Assembly: GCF_018130785.1 (NCBI RefSeq)
Contig: NZ_JAFCJT010000005.1
Location: forward strand, 186,001 to 250,000
Direction of reading: 5' to 3'
Source: Bradyrhizobium liaoningense
Lineage (GTDB): Bacteria > Pseudomonadota > Alphaproteobacteria > Rhizobiales > Xanthobacteraceae
Length of the DNA: 64,000 nt
The translations under genes were made by a program, and so were the position numbers. Shown piece after piece: positions 9,796 through 19,253 of the stretch. Each line of letters starts with the position of its first letter. Within the stretch, counting starts at the first letter, position 1. Under the pieces are notes generated by a model. That model did no database searches. It was not told the origin of the DNA and worked only from the letters and a program-made list of their open reading frames with translations.

Positions 9796-10596
9796 ATGAC
9801 CAATGCAATTCCCGAAGCCGTGCTCGGCTTCATCGATGTGGGCAAGGGCCCGTCGGCACGCAGGATCGCGGTGCGCAGCCGCGCCGGCCAAGAATCGGGG
9901 CAAGGACCCGGGCTGGTCTGGCTCGGCGGGTTCAAGTCGGACATGCAAGGCAGCAAGGCCGTGGCACTGGATGCCTGGGCCGCGGACCATGGCCGCGCCG
10001 CGGTCCGGTTCGACTACTCCGGCCATGGCGAATCCAGCGGCGATTTCGCCGATGGAACCATCGGAAGCTGGCTCGAGGACAGCGTGGCGGTGTTCGAGCG
10101 GTTCTGCGAGGGCCCGCAGGTTCTGATCGGCTCCTCCATGGGCGGCTGGATGGCGTTGCTGCTCGCGCGCGAGATCAGGAAGCGGGGCGGTAAAGCGTCG
10201 CTGGCTGGCCTGGTGCTGATCGCGCCGGCGCCCGACTTCACCGAGGAGTTGATGTGGAAGAATTTTTCGCCGGCGGTGAAGAAAGAAATCGAGACCAAGG
10301 GCTTCTGGTTGCGGCCGTCGGACTATGGTGACGGCTCGCCCTACCCGATCACGCGGAACCTGATCGAGGAGGGCCGCAATCATTTGCTGCTCGGTAGCGC
10401 CATCGATCTCGGCTGTCCCGTCCGCATCCTCCAGGGTGCGCAGGATCCCGATGTGCCCTGGCAGCACGCCTTCGCGCTGACGCATCGCCTGCCGGCCGAC
10501 GACGTCGTGCTGACCATGATCCAGGACGGCGATCACCGCCTCTCCCGTCCGCAGGACATCGCCCGCATTCTTGCCGCGGTGGCCGAGATCGGGTGA
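9796..10596 (+). CDS. Alpha/beta hydrolase (ABHD10-like)
   Basis: 266 aa single-domain hydrolase without signal peptide. The nucleophile elbow is GSSMGG (around residue 114), the acid is probably in GAQDPDVPW and the His in DGDHRLS near the C-terminus, giving a complete triad. The N-terminal WLGGFKSDMQGSKA and FDYSGHGESSGDF resemble ABHD10/palmitoyl-esterase-like proteins, which hydrolyse acyl esters or thioesters. Divergent from infC. Substrate unknown. Confidence 0.8.
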   Translation: MTNAIPEAVLGFIDVGKGPSARRIAVRSRAGQESGQGPGLVWLGGFKSDMQGSKAVALDAWAADHGRAAVRFDYSGHGESSGDFADGTIGSWLEDSVAVFERFCEGPQVLIGSSMGGWMALLLAREIRKRGGKASLAGLVLIAPAPDFTEELMWKNFSPAVKKEIETKGFWLRPSDYGDGSPYPITRNLIEEGRNHLLLGSAIDLGCPVRILQGAQDPDVPWQHAFALTHRLPADDVVLTMIQDGDHRLSRPQDIARILAAVAEIG

Positions 10597-10615
10597 AGTG
10601 TAGCTCAGAATTCGG

Positions 10616-10716
10616 TGTCATCATCCGCGAAGGCGGATGATCCAGTATTCCACCAGCGGTCGTGATTGAGCTGACGGGCCGCGGCGTACTGGATGCCCGC
10701 CTTCGCGGGCATGACA
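10616..10716. repeat. Palindromic intergenic repeat (subfamily 2)
   Basis: Begins TGTCATCATCCGCGAAGGCG and ends CCGCCTTCGCGGGCATGACA, so the ends are near-perfect inverted copies. It contains the core GCGGCGTACTGGATG that recurs in the repeat at 12214-12336. Confidence 0.75.
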
Positions 10717-10735
10717 GAGATTGGGAGGCAATCCA

Positions 10736-11203
10736 ATGACCACCACCGCCATGCTGCGCGCCTTCTGCGACGCCGTCGAACAGCGCAACGGCCGCGCGTT
10801 TGCCGACCTGTTCACCGAGGACGGCGTCTATCACGACGTCTTCTACGGCGCCTTCGAAGGCCGCGCCAAAATCGCAGCGATGGTCGACGACTGGTTCTAT
10901 CGCACGGCGACCGATTTCCGCTGGGACATGCATGATCCCGTCACCGACGGCACCACGCTCTATGCGCGCTACACCTTCAGCTACCGCTCGACCCTGGCCG
11001 AAGCGGACGGCGCGCGGGCGATGTTCGAGGGCGTGGCGATCATGACGCTGCGCGACGGCAAGATCGCCGGGTATCACGAGGTCGCCAACACCGCGCCGGC
11101 CTTCGTCGATCTGAAATTTGCGCCGGAACGGATTGCGAAGATCGTGGGCAAGCAGGGCGCGGAGCTGAAGGCGCGGCCGGAGATGCAGCGGCATCTGGCG
11201 TGA
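10736..11203 (+). CDS. SnoaL-like / NTF2-fold protein
   Basis: 155 aa. The start follows GGGAGG by six bases. A small alpha+beta cone-fold pattern is visible: LRAFCDAVEQRNGRAFADLFTEDGVYHDVFYGAFEGRAKIAAM, then WDMHDPVTDGTTLYARYTF and MFEGVAIMTLRDGKIAGYHEV, matching the polyketide-cyclase/ketosteroid-isomerase-like superfamily. These bind small hydrophobic ligands or act as isomerases or dehydratases. Substrate unknown. Confidence 0.75.
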   Translation: MTTTAMLRAFCDAVEQRNGRAFADLFTEDGVYHDVFYGAFEGRAKIAAMVDDWFYRTATDFRWDMHDPVTDGTTLYARYTFSYRSTLAEADGARAMFEGVAIMTLRDGKIAGYHEVANTAPAFVDLKFAPERIAKIVGKQGAELKARPEMQRHLA

Positions 11204-11214
11204 CGCTCCTACCC

Positions 11215-11326
11215 TGTCATTCCGGGGCGCGCCACTTGGCGCGAACCCGGAATCCATCGGGCCGCAAAAATAGTGGTGGAATGGATTCCGGGCTCGCGAC
11301 TTCGTCGCGCGCCGGAATGACGACAG
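11215..11326. repeat. Palindromic intergenic repeat (subfamily 1)
   Basis: Inverted ends TGTCATTCCGGGGCGCG / CGCGCCGGAATGACGACA, with an inner pair CCCGGAATCCAT / ATGGATTCCGGG. Lies between the converging SnoaL-like and thioesterase genes. Confidence 0.8.
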
Positions 11327-11330
11327 AGAG

Positions 11331-12128
11331 CTACGGCGGCGGTGGCTTCGCCATCGGCTTGCGCTGCGCAAGTGCTGCGACCGTGGCGGTGCCGATCGGG
11401 CCCTGCTCGTCGTAGAGCCAGCATTCGCCGATCGCGACGCCATCGGTCGCCTGATGATTCACGACGTTGAAGCCGATCCACTTCGTCACCGGCAGGCGGT
11501 GCAGATAGATTGTCACGTCGCTGTTGATGTAGCCGAGCCCCTTGTCGCCGGCATTGGCGAAGGGGCTCGCGAAGTCGGCACCAACAGCGACATGGTCGAA
11601 CGGCGTCATCGGCGCGCCCGCCACCAGCTCGCGCACCTCGCTCATCCAGAGTTTTTTCGGCCCGAGCGAGCCCATGTGGCCGACGATCGGTCGCGTCGTC
11701 CATTTGCCGTTCATGCCGAGCCTGGGATCGGTGGGCTTCGGGATGTCGGCCGGCTTCGGCACGTCCCAGTTCGGCGGCGACCAGACGTTGCCTTCAGGAT
11801 TTTGCGTCCGCCGCAGCAACTGGCACGAGGCGCGCGCCATGCTGACGCCGCCGGAAAAGAATTCCGCCTCGACCACGCGGATGCGCATTCCATCGCGCAC
11901 CAGCCGTGTCGTCACCTCGATCGGCTTGTCGATGGTCGGCAGCCGAAACATGTCGGCCGTGAGCCGTGCAGGAACGAAGTCGGGGCCCGAATGGCGCTCC
12001 TCGATGGCGAAGCCGAGCAGGCCGACGATAACGCGTCCGTGCAGCGATTTCGGATCCCAGGGACCGTTGGCCACTTCCGTCGGATGGAATGTATCGCCGT
12101 CGCGGGTGAAGAAAGGCATGTTTGTCAT
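11331..12128 (-). CDS. Acyl-CoA thioesterase-like (double hot-dog) protein
   Basis: 265 aa from the ATG at 12128, chosen because the sequence MPFFTRDGDTFHPTEVANGPWD is the expected hot-dog N-terminus; the longer frame adds a basic stretch without family likeness. It shows a tandem hot-dog layout: an N-terminal half with HGRVIVGLLGFAIEERH and a C-terminal half with FDHVAVGADFASPFANAGDKGLGYINSDVTIYLHRLP and GECWLYDEQGPIGTATVAALAQR, as in TesB-type thioesterases. It would release free acids from acyl-CoA in the cytoplasm. Substrate not inferable. Confidence 0.75.
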   Translation of the reverse strand: MTNMPFFTRDGDTFHPTEVANGPWDPKSLHGRVIVGLLGFAIEERHSGPDFVPARLTADMFRLPTIDKPIEVTTRLVRDGMRIRVVEAEFFSGGVSMARASCQLLRRTQNPEGNVWSPPNWDVPKPADIPKPTDPRLGMNGKWTTRPIVGHMGSLGPKKLWMSEVRELVAGAPMTPFDHVAVGADFASPFANAGDKGLGYINSDVTIYLHRLPVTKWIGFNVVNHQATDGVAIGECWLYDEQGPIGTATVAALAQRKPMAKPPPP

Positions 12129-12213
12129 GACGCGCGAACTTGCAGGAACGCGTGGGGAAATCAAGGGTGGCGAGCGTGTGATCGGGCGCCGCGCTTGTTT
12201 CCCCAAACTCCGC

Positions 12214-12336
12214 TGTCATCGCCCGACTTGATCGGGCGATCCAGTACTCCGAGACGGCAGTGATAGAGCCGGGAAGCCGCGGCGTACTGGATGTCCCGCC
12301 CCCCGTGCGCGATTGCGCACTAGGCGGGGCATGACA
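12214..12336. repeat. Palindromic intergenic repeat (subfamily 2)
   Basis: Starts TGTCATCGCCCGACTTGATC and ends GGCGGGGCATGACA, with the internal GCGGCGTACTGGATG shared with the 10616-10716 element and an extra small hairpin GTGCGCGATTGCGCAC. Confidence 0.75.
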
Positions 12337-12344
12337 CCGGAAGA

Positions 12345-13520
12345 TTAGGTGGCGGTGTGCCACTCCTCACGCACGCTGCCGTCACGCTCGTTGTTCATCG
12401 CGGCAGACTTCGTCGCCTCAAACTCTTCCCGCGACAGCAATTGCCCCAACGCCCATACCGCGGCCCCGCGCACCAGCGGGCTTGCATCGTCGAGCAGTCG
12501 CCGAGCCTCCTCCGCCAACGCCACCTCACCCGAGTTGCCAATCGCAATCAGCACATTCCGCAAGAAGCGGTCGCGGCCGATACGCTTCACCGGGGACTTC
12601 GTGAACAGCGCACGAAACGCCGTGTCGTCGAGCCGTGCCAGTTCAGCGAGACCAGGCGCGCGCAATTCATCACGCGCCGCAAGCTTCGCCTCGCGCCCCT
12701 CCTGCGCGAACTTGTTCCAGGGACATGCCGCAAGGCAATCGTCGCAGCCATAGATGCGGTTGCCGATGCTTTTGCGAAACTCGCCCGGGATCGGCCCCTT
12801 GTTCTCGATGGTCAGATACGAGATGCAGCGCCGCGCATCGAGCTTGTAGGGCGCCGGAAACGCCGCGGTCGGGCAGATGTCGAGGCACGCCCGGCACGAA
12901 CCGCAATGATCGATCTCGGCGTCGTCGCGCGGCAGCTCGAGCGTCGTGTAGATCGCGCCGAGGAACAGCCAGGAGCCGAACTCGCGCGAGACGAGATTGG
13001 TGTGCTTGCCCTGCCAGCCCAGATGTGCGGCTTGCGCCAGGGGCTTCTCCATCACCGCCGCGGTGTCGACGAACACCTTGACGTCCGATGGCGCGGTTGC
13101 GACCAGCCAGCGCGCCAACGCCTTCAGGCGTTTCTTGATCAGATCGTGATAGTCGTCGCCCTGCGCATAGACCGAGATCGCCGCGCGCGTGCGCTGGTTC
13201 AGGATCGCGAGCGGATCCTGGTCGGGCCCGTAATTGACGCCGAGCATGATGACGCTGCGTACGTCCTGCCACAATCCGCGCGGATCGACGCGGCGCTCCG
13301 GCTGTGCTGCAAGCCAGTCCATGTCGCCATGGGCGCCCGCGGCGATGAATTCGAGAAAATGCTTTCCGGCGTTTTCGATCGTGCCTGGTGCGGTGATGCC
13401 GATGCAGTCGAAGCCGAGCGCGCGTGCCTCGTTTGCAAGCGCCGTCCTCAGTTCGGTCGGATCGGAGTTCAGAAGTCGAGGTCCACGTACGTCCGCGAGG
13501 CCGGCACGCCCGCCAGCCAT
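12345..13520 (-). CDS. queG: Epoxyqueuosine reductase
   Basis: About 391 aa from the ATG at 13520. QueG reduces epoxyqueuosine to queuosine in the wobble base of tRNAs, using cobalamin and two [4Fe-4S] clusters. Both ferredoxin-like cluster motifs are present ([12 protein letters not shown] and [11 protein letters not shown], with [16 protein letters not shown] between), and the C-terminus carries the HEAT-like repeat [15 protein letters not shown]. The start is uncertain: family homology begins near [22 protein letters not shown], inside the 3' end of the upstream GST gene, so the true start may be a rare codon nearer 13475; the ATG used overlaps the GST gene by 52 bases. Confidence 0.93.
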   Translation of the reverse strand: MAGGRAGLADVRGPRLLNSDPTELRTALANEARALGFDCIGITAPGTIENAGKHFLEFIAAGAHGDMDWLAAQPERRVDPRGLWQDVRSVIMLGVNYGPDQDPLAILNQRTRAAISVYAQGDDYHDLIKKRLKALARWLVATAPSDVKVFVDTAAVMEKPLAQAAHLGWQGKHTNLVSREFGSWLFLGAIYTTLELPRDDAEIDHCGSCRACLDICPTAAFPAPYKLDARRCISYLTIENKGPIPGEFRKSIGNRIYGCDDCLAACPWNKFAQEGREAKLAARDELRAPGLAELARLDDTAFRALFTKSPVKRIGRDRFLRNVLIAIGNSGEVALAEEARRLLDDASPLVRGAAVWALGQLLSREEFEATKSAAMNNERDGSVREEWHTAT

Positions 13521-14161
13521 TCGCTCAGCAGCGGACGGAACGACGGGCGGGATTTCACCCGCGCGTACCACGCCTTTGCTGCGTCGTCCTCGCTCCATGG
13601 CACGTCGCCCAGATAGTCGATCGCCGAGAGATGCGCCGCGGCGGCGAGATCCGCGTAAGTGAGCCGGTCGCCGGCGAGGAAGTTACGCGTCTGCGCCAGC
13701 CAGCCGATATAGGCCAGATGATAGCGCACGTTGGCCTTGGCGGCTCGCATAACGTCGGCCGAGGGCGCGCCGCCGCCGTTCTCCTCGCTCATGAAGCGCT
13801 TGTAGATGCGCTCGGTGACCAGAGGATGCGAGACCTCCTCGAAGAATTTTTCGTTGAACCAGGCCATCAGCCGGCGCACCTCGACGCGCTCGGCGACCGT
13901 TTCCGGCATCAGGCGCTTCGGTCCCATCTCGGCGCCATAGGCCTCGTCGACATATTCGGCGATGATCGCTCCGCCCGGTATCGGCGGCTGCTCGTCGTCC
14001 ACCAGGACCGGTGTCGTGCCGGCCGCATTGAGCAGCAAAAATGCCTCGCGCCGTTCCCAGCTGCGCTCTTCGACCAGTTTCAGGTCGAGCCCGTATTCAC
14101 CCGCGATCAGACGGATGAAGCGCGAATGCGGACAGAACGGATGATGAAACAGCGTAAACAT
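13469..14161 (-). CDS. Glutathione S-transferase family protein
   Basis: 230 aa. A thioredoxin-like N-terminal domain ([23 protein letters not shown], then [25 protein letters not shown], the cis-Pro and SNAIL-like glutathione site) is followed by an all-helical C-terminal domain ([25 protein letters not shown]). The usual catalytic Ser/Cys region is FCPHS. Likely conjugates glutathione to an electrophile or acts as a reductase. The downstream queG overlaps its 3' end, suggesting one transcript. Confidence 0.88.
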   Translation of the reverse strand: MFTLFHHPFCPHSRFIRLIAGEYGLDLKLVEERSWERREAFLLLNAAGTTPVLVDDEQPPIPGGAIIAEYVDEAYGAEMGPKRLMPETVAERVEVRRLMAWFNEKFFEEVSHPLVTERIYKRFMSEENGGGAPSADVMRAAKANVRYHLAYIGWLAQTRNFLAGDRLTYADLAAAAHLSAIDYLGDVPWSEDDAAKAWYARVKSRPSFRPLLSEWLAGVPASRTYVDLDF

Positions 14162-14330
14162 GAAGCCTTTGACTATTTGATGGTGCTTAAGAATCCATCA
14201 ATGTTTGTGCGGCGCCACACTAGTCCTTCAAAACCGCGAGGCAAGGGCGTGATGGCGCATTTTGCGATTGCGAGAAAAGGACGAATAGGCGAGAAGAGCC
14301 CCGCTTTTCCAGCGGAAATGGACCGTAAAT

Positions 14331-15137
14331 ATGTCAGATGCAGTACGGGCAGTGATCCTCGGCATCATCGAGGGTGTGACCGAGTTCCTTCCCGTGTCCT
14401 CGACCGGCCACCTTCTGCTCGCGGAGCGCTTCTTCCATCTCGGCGAAGGCGCGTTCTGGGATTCGTTTACCGTTCTGATCCAGCTCGGCGCGATCCTCGC
14501 GATCGTCGTGTTGTACTTCAAGAAATTGTGGGACGTCGCGATCGGCATGTTCACCGGCGATGCCTATGCGCGCCGCTTCGTGATCGGCGTGCTGGTGGCG
14601 TTCCTGCCCGCGGTCATCGTCGGTCTCGTCGCCGGCAAATACATCAAGAGCCTGCTGTTCAACCCCTGGGTCGTGTGCTTCTCGCTGATCGTCGGCGGCG
14701 CCATCCTGCTGTGGGTTGACCGGCTCGATCTCAAGGCGCGCGAGCATGACGCGACGAGGTTCCCGCTGCTGATGTATCTCTATATCGGCATCGCGCAGTG
14801 CATCGCGATGATCCCGGGCGTGTCGCGCTCCGGCGCCAGCATCGTCGCCGCGATGTTTCTGGGCGCCGACAAGCGCGCGGCGGCGGAGTTCTCGTTCTTT
14901 CTCGCCATTCCCACCATGATCGGCGCGTTCGCCTACGACTTCTACAAGAGCCGCTCCGAGATGACGATGGACCACATGGGCGTCGTCGCGATCGGCTTCG
15001 TGGTGTCGTTCATCACCGCGATCATCGTGGTGAAGACATTCTTGTCCTACGTGACCCGCCACGGCTTCGTGTTGTTCGCCTGGTGGCGCGTGATCGTCGG
15101 CACGCTCGGCCTGATCGCGCTGGCGCTCGGCCATTAA
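14331..15137 (+). CDS. uppP: Undecaprenyl-diphosphatase (BacA family)
   Basis: 268 aa, full length, with about eight membrane helices. Both BacA signature motifs are intact: GIIEGVTEFLPVSSTGHLLL near the N-terminus and PGVSRSGASIVAAM in the second half. It removes a phosphate from undecaprenyl diphosphate on the periplasmic side, recycling the lipid carrier for peptidoglycan and polysaccharide export. Its position just upstream of the DprE1/DprE2-like genes is notable because those also work on a polyprenyl phosphate. Confidence 0.95.
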   Translation: MSDAVRAVILGIIEGVTEFLPVSSTGHLLLAERFFHLGEGAFWDSFTVLIQLGAILAIVVLYFKKLWDVAIGMFTGDAYARRFVIGVLVAFLPAVIVGLVAGKYIKSLLFNPWVVCFSLIVGGAILLWVDRLDLKAREHDATRFPLLMYLYIGIAQCIAMIPGVSRSGASIVAAMFLGADKRAAAEFSFFLAIPTMIGAFAYDFYKSRSEMTMDHMGVVAIGFVVSFITAIIVVKTFLSYVTRHGFVLFAWWRVIVGTLGLIALALGH

Positions 15138-15240
15138 CTTCTCGAAAACTCGCTAGCGCGCTTCAACGCAATATAAGCTTTTGACCGGTAGGCAGTTTCC
15201 AGAGCGGGGCCGCGCGCGCACCTCGCACAGGAGCTGAGCC

Positions 15241-16566
15241 ATGACCCTCGTCAGCGGCTGGGGGCGTTTCCCGGTCGTCGATAGCGACGTGCTGCGCCCG
15301 CGGTCGTTCGAGGCGGTGGGCGAAGCCGTCGCGACCGGCTCCGTGGCCCGCGGCAACGGCCGGGCCTATGGCGATGCCGCGATTGGCGCGGTCAGGACCA
15401 TCGGGATGACCGGGTTCGACCGGGTCAGGTCGTTCGATCCGGCGGCCGGGCGCATTCGTCTCGAAGCCGGCGTGCTGCTGTCGGACCTGATCGACACCTT
15501 TGGCCCACGGGGCTTCCTGCCTTTCGTTGTTCCCGGCACGCGCTTCGTCTCGGTCGGCGGCGCCATTGCCGCGGACGTGCATGGCAAGAACCATCATTGC
15601 GAGGGTGGTTTCGGCCGCTATGTCGACGGCATTTTGCTGCGCACCGGGCAGGGCGAGACCATCGAAGTCTCGCGCGAACAGAATTCCGATGCCTTCTTCG
15701 CGACCGTTGGCGGCATGGGTCTCACCGGGGTGATCCTGGAGGCGACGATGCGGCTGCGACCGGTCGAAACGGGGTGGATCCGCGAGCGGGTGATCTCCGC
15801 ATCCGATCTCGACGCCGCGATGCGGGCGCTCGAGGCCAGCGATGCCGCGACCTATTCGGTGGCCTGGATCGACTGCGCGGCGCGCGGGCGCGATCTGGGC
15901 CGCTCGCTGATCTATCTCGGCGAGCACGCAAGGACGGACGAGCTCGCCGACGGCGCCGGTGCATTTCCCGCCGGCAAGGGTCCCGGCCTCGCGGTGCCCA
16001 TCGACCTGCCGTCGATGACGCTGAATCGCTACAGCATCCGCGCCTTCAACGAGCTCTACTACCGCATGGGCGCGCGGCGTGCCGGTGGCAGCCATGTGGT
16101 CTCGCTCTATCCGTATTTCTTCCCGCTCGACAGTATCGGTGACTGGAATCGTATCTACGGCCGGCGCGGCTTCCTCCAGCATCAATGCGTGATCCCGGAG
16201 CCAGGTGCCCGCGCCGTGCTCGGCGAGATCCTCGATCGCGTCGCCCGGCGCGGCGATGCCTCCTTCCTCGCGGTGCTCAAGAAACTCGGCCAGGGCGACG
16301 GTATTCTGTCGTTCCCGCTGCCCGGCTACACGCTGGCGCTGGATTTCCCAGTAAAGGGCGACATCCTGAATTTCCTCGACGAGATCGACCGCCTGGTCGT
16401 CACCGCCGGCGGACGGCTTTATCTCGCCAAGGACGCGCGCCAGTCGCGTGCGACCTTCGCGGCCGGCTATCCGGCCCTGTCGCGCTTCAACGCGATCCGC
16501 AAATCGCTCGATCCCGCCGGGACCATCCGCTCGAAACTTTCACAACGCCTGTTCGATGAGGTTTAA
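15241..16566 (+). CDS. DprE1-like polyprenylphosphoryl-ribose 2'-oxidase
   Basis: 441 aa VAO-type FAD oxidoreductase. FAD-domain segments VARGNGRAYGDAA and VVPGTRFVSVGGAIAADVHGKNHH (114-119) match DprE1, which oxidises the 2'-OH of decaprenylphosphoryl ribose in the first half of epimerisation to arabinose. The C-terminal Lys of RLYLAKDAR (about K397) matches the substrate-contact Lys418 of the M. tuberculosis enzyme. At the place of mycobacterial Cys387 this protein has Ala366 (GYTLALDFP). Clear Shine-Dalgarno (AGGAG). The next gene starts three bases after this stop, so they form an operon. Confidence 0.88.
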   Translation: MTLVSGWGRFPVVDSDVLRPRSFEAVGEAVATGSVARGNGRAYGDAAIGAVRTIGMTGFDRVRSFDPAAGRIRLEAGVLLSDLIDTFGPRGFLPFVVPGTRFVSVGGAIAADVHGKNHHCEGGFGRYVDGILLRTGQGETIEVSREQNSDAFFATVGGMGLTGVILEATMRLRPVETGWIRERVISASDLDAAMRALEASDAATYSVAWIDCAARGRDLGRSLIYLGEHARTDELADGAGAFPAGKGPGLAVPIDLPSMTLNRYSIRAFNELYYRMGARRAGGSHVVSLYPYFFPLDSIGDWNRIYGRRGFLQHQCVIPEPGARAVLGEILDRVARRGDASFLAVLKKLGQGDGILSFPLPGYTLALDFPVKGDILNFLDEIDRLVVTAGGRLYLAKDARQSRATFAAGYPALSRFNAIRKSLDPAGTIRSKLSQRLFDEV

Positions 16567-16569
16567 GCC

Positions 16570-17310
16570 GTGACGTCACGCAAGTCCGTTCTGGTGCTCG
16601 GTGGCTCCTCCGATATCGGCCGCGCCGCCGCGCGCGCCTTTGCCAGGGCCGGATACGATGTCGCCCTTGCGGGCCGCGACGTCACCGTGCTGGAGCCTGA
16701 CGTCGCCGATCTGCGCGCGCGCTACAGCGTCGAGGTCGGCCTCCACAAATTCGACGTGCTCGACACTGCGTCGTTCGACAGCTTTGTCAGCAGTCTTCCG
16801 GCGTTGCCCGATGTCGTCATCTCGATCGTCGGCCTGCTGGGCGTCCAGCAAAATGCGGAGAGCGATCTCGCGCATGCCACGACGATCATGCGCTCCAACT
16901 ACGAGGGCCCGTCGCTGATCCTCGGCCTGTTCGCGGAAAAGTTCTTGGCGCGCGGCAATGGCACGCTCGTCGGCGTGTCGTCGGTCGCCGGCGATCGCGG
17001 CCGTGCCTCCAATTATGTCTACGGCTCGGCCAAGGCGGGCTTCTCCGCCTTCCTGTCGGGCCTGCGCGCCCGCGCCAGCCGCGGCGGCGTCCATGTCGTC
17101 ACGGTGAAGCCCGGCTTCGTCCGCACGAAAATGACAGAGGGCATGAAGCTGATCGGCCCGCTCACCGTCGAAGCGCCGGTGGTCGGCGATGCGATCCTCG
17201 GCGCCGTCGAGAGGAAGACCGACGTCGTCTATGTGAGCGGCAAATGGCGTCTCGTGATGCTCATCATCAAGACGTTGCCGGAAGCGGTGTTCAAGAAGCT
17301 GAAGTTTTGA
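16570..17310 (+). CDS. DprE2-like SDR ketoreductase
   Basis: 246 aa short-chain dehydrogenase with GTG start directly after the DprE1-like gene. The nucleotide-binding motif is GGSSDIGRAAARAFARAGYDV; catalytic Ser is in VGVSSVAGDRG and Tyr/Lys in YGSAKAG. The C-terminal hydrophobic segment (WRLVMLIIKTLPEAVFKKLKF) may anchor it at the membrane, as expected for a lipid-linked substrate. In mycobacteria DprE2 reduces the 2-keto intermediate to decaprenylphosphoryl arabinose with NADH; the tight pairing with the DprE1-like gene supports the same role. Confidence 0.85.
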   Translation: MTSRKSVLVLGGSSDIGRAAARAFARAGYDVALAGRDVTVLEPDVADLRARYSVEVGLHKFDVLDTASFDSFVSSLPALPDVVISIVGLLGVQQNAESDLAHATTIMRSNYEGPSLILGLFAEKFLARGNGTLVGVSSVAGDRGRASNYVYGSAKAGFSAFLSGLRARASRGGVHVVTVKPGFVRTKMTEGMKLIGPLTVEAPVVGDAILGAVERKTDVVYVSGKWRLVMLIIKTLPEAVFKKLKF

Positions 17311-17336
17311 GTCGGTTGCGACCCGCACCACAGTCT

Positions 17337-17424
17337 CGTCATGCCCGGCCTTGTGCCGCGCACCCACGTTCTTGGTGGCCGCGGTGAGAAGACGTGGATG
17401 GCCGGGTCAAGCCCGGCCATGACG
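17337..17424. repeat. Palindromic intergenic repeat (subfamily 3)
   Basis: Inverted ends CGTCATGCCCGGCCTTG / AAGCCCGGCCATGACG, containing ACGTGGATG, a core also found at 37804-37878. Sits between the converging SDR and NDUFA9-like genes. Confidence 0.8.
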
Positions 17425-17435
17425 CTGCGGAAACC

Positions 17436-18401
17436 TCAAACGCTCATTCGCTGGAACTGCCCCGCCGCGCGAAAACGCCAGAGATATTGCGGGGCGATGG
17501 CCTCCAGCGAATCCGCGGCAATGCCGAGGCCTTCCAGCGTCAGCCCCGCCGCCTTGGCCGCCTCCGACACGACATTGTCGTGCTCGAGCAGCGTGACCTG
17601 GTCCGGCGTAAGCTTCAGCGCACCCGGCGCGAATTGCAGGAAGTTGGCCTGGAAGCGAGCAAGGCCGAACGACAGCGGGACCAGCGCCCGCTTGCGGTCG
17701 GTGATGGCCAAAATGGCCTCGATGATCTCGCGCATGGTCAGCACTTCCGGGCCGCCGAGCTCGTAGGTCGCGCCCGCCTTGGCCTTGCCGTCGACCGCAT
17801 CCGCGATCGCGGTGGCGACGTCGCCGACATAGACCGGCTGCATCCTGGTGTCGCCGCCGATCAGCGGCAGCACCGGCGACATCCGCGCCAGCGCCGCGAA
17901 ACGGTTGGTGAACTGGTCCTCGGGGCCGAATATGACGGACGGGCGGAAGATCGTGGCCGACGGCACCGCGGCCAGCACCGCCGCCTCGCCGGCCGCCTTG
18001 GCCTTGGCATAGCGCGAGGGCGATCCCGCATCGGCGCCGATCGCGGAGACATGCACCAGGCGGCTACCTGCGGCGGCGGCCGCCTTGGCGACGGTCTCGG
18101 CACCCTTGGCCTGGACGGCGTCAAAGCTCTGCGCGCCGCCCTCGGCGAGGATGCCGACCAGATTGATCACGACCTGCGAATCACGCAGCGCCGCCTCGAC
18201 CGAGGCCGGATAGCGCAGATTTGCCTGCACGACGTGGACCTGCCCGACCTTGCCGGAGGGCTGGAGGTATCCGGCGAGTTCCGGCCGCCGCACCGCGACC
18301 CGGACCCGGTAATCCCGCCGGCACAGCGCGCGGACGACATTCCGGCCCAAAAACCCCGATCCGCCGAAAACCGTGACGAGAGTTTCCAGATTCGATGCCA
18401 T
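17436..18401 (-). CDS. Complex I NDUFA9-subunit-like NAD(P)-binding protein
   Basis: 321 aa atypical SDR with the N-terminal Rossmann motif VTVFGGSGFLGRNVVRALCRR, VVINLVGILAEGGAQSF, HVSAIGADAGSPSRYAKAKAAGE and IFRPSVIFGPEDQFTNRFA, matching the NDUFA9-related family. The mitochondrial homologue is an accessory subunit of respiratory complex I that binds NADPH; bacterial copies are usually encoded away from the nuo genes, as here, and their role is not settled. Upstream of it lies tRNA-Leu on the other strand. Confidence 0.9.
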   Translation of the reverse strand: MASNLETLVTVFGGSGFLGRNVVRALCRRDYRVRVAVRRPELAGYLQPSGKVGQVHVVQANLRYPASVEAALRDSQVVINLVGILAEGGAQSFDAVQAKGAETVAKAAAAAGSRLVHVSAIGADAGSPSRYAKAKAAGEAAVLAAVPSATIFRPSVIFGPEDQFTNRFAALARMSPVLPLIGGDTRMQPVYVGDVATAIADAVDGKAKAGATYELGGPEVLTMREIIEAILAITDRKRALVPLSFGLARFQANFLQFAPGALKLTPDQVTLLEHDNVVSEAAKAAGLTLEGLGIAADSLEAIAPQYLWRFRAAGQFQRMSV

Positions 18402-18552
18402 GGAGGTCCATTCCTGCGGGTGAGTAGCGCGTTGTCAGGCTTGTATCGGTCCGGTTTGCGATGCGCAATCGGCATCCCGAAGCAGGGCTCAAGCATGAAT
18501 TGACAACCGCGTCACCGAACCGTAGTAACCGCCTCCGTGCCCCAAACGGCAT

Positions 18553-18639
<87 letters not shown>

Positions 18640-18715
18640 AGGTCTTGATAAGGCCCGACAAGTCCTTGAGAACCGAAGGTTTTCGGTCGCCCGTAGGTAC
18701 AAGCGGGTGGTACAA

Positions 18716-19198
18716 ATGGCTCTCTCGAGGTGCCGTCCTCGGAAGCACCCCGTCACGGGCGTGTACTACTTCCGCAAGATCGTTCCTGCCGACGTTCGAG
18801 CGCGGCTTGGCAAGCGGGAGTGGAAGGTTTCTCTCGAAACCAACGACCCTGCTGAGGCTTGTCGCAGACACGCAGTAGAGCATGCGCGGGTCTTGCAAGA
18901 ACTGGAGACCCTGCGTCGGCGTAACGCCGCCCTCTCGGCTCCACCGATGGCCCAACCCGATACCGAGAACATCAAGCAGGTTGGAGAAGCCTACTACGTC
19001 CACCTGCCCGAGGAGGACGTTGAGCAACGGGTTGCTGGCCTTCTTCCATCGATCTATTGGCCGTCGCCCCGACAGGATCGCCTCTCGTTCGAACGCGCAC
19101 AAGAGGTCGTGGAAAAGGCGAAGGACGTGCTTCGCCGGTGTCCAGAGCCGGACACGTCCTTTGCTGCAAGACCGAAGAACCCTTTCCGCAGCAGGAGA
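18716..19198 (+). pseudogene. Truncated tyrosine recombinase (N-terminal part only)
   Basis: From the ATG at 18716 the protein opens ALSRCRPRKHPVTGVYYFRKIVPADVRARLG and continues KVSLETNDPAEACRRH, the N-terminal domain of phage-type integrases that insert at tRNA genes. About 150 residues remain recognisable (to roughly DVLRRCPEPD); after that the frame is a shadow of the next gene and the catalytic domain with the Arg/His/Tyr residues is absent. It lies 77 bases past tRNA-Leu, the usual integrase position. Base composition here is visibly lower in GC than in the flanks. Not functional. Confidence 0.75.
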
Positions 19199-19253
19199 AG
19201 TGAGCTTGATCTTCGTCAAGCCAGGTCGCGGAAAACTGGGTGTATCGTTTGGA

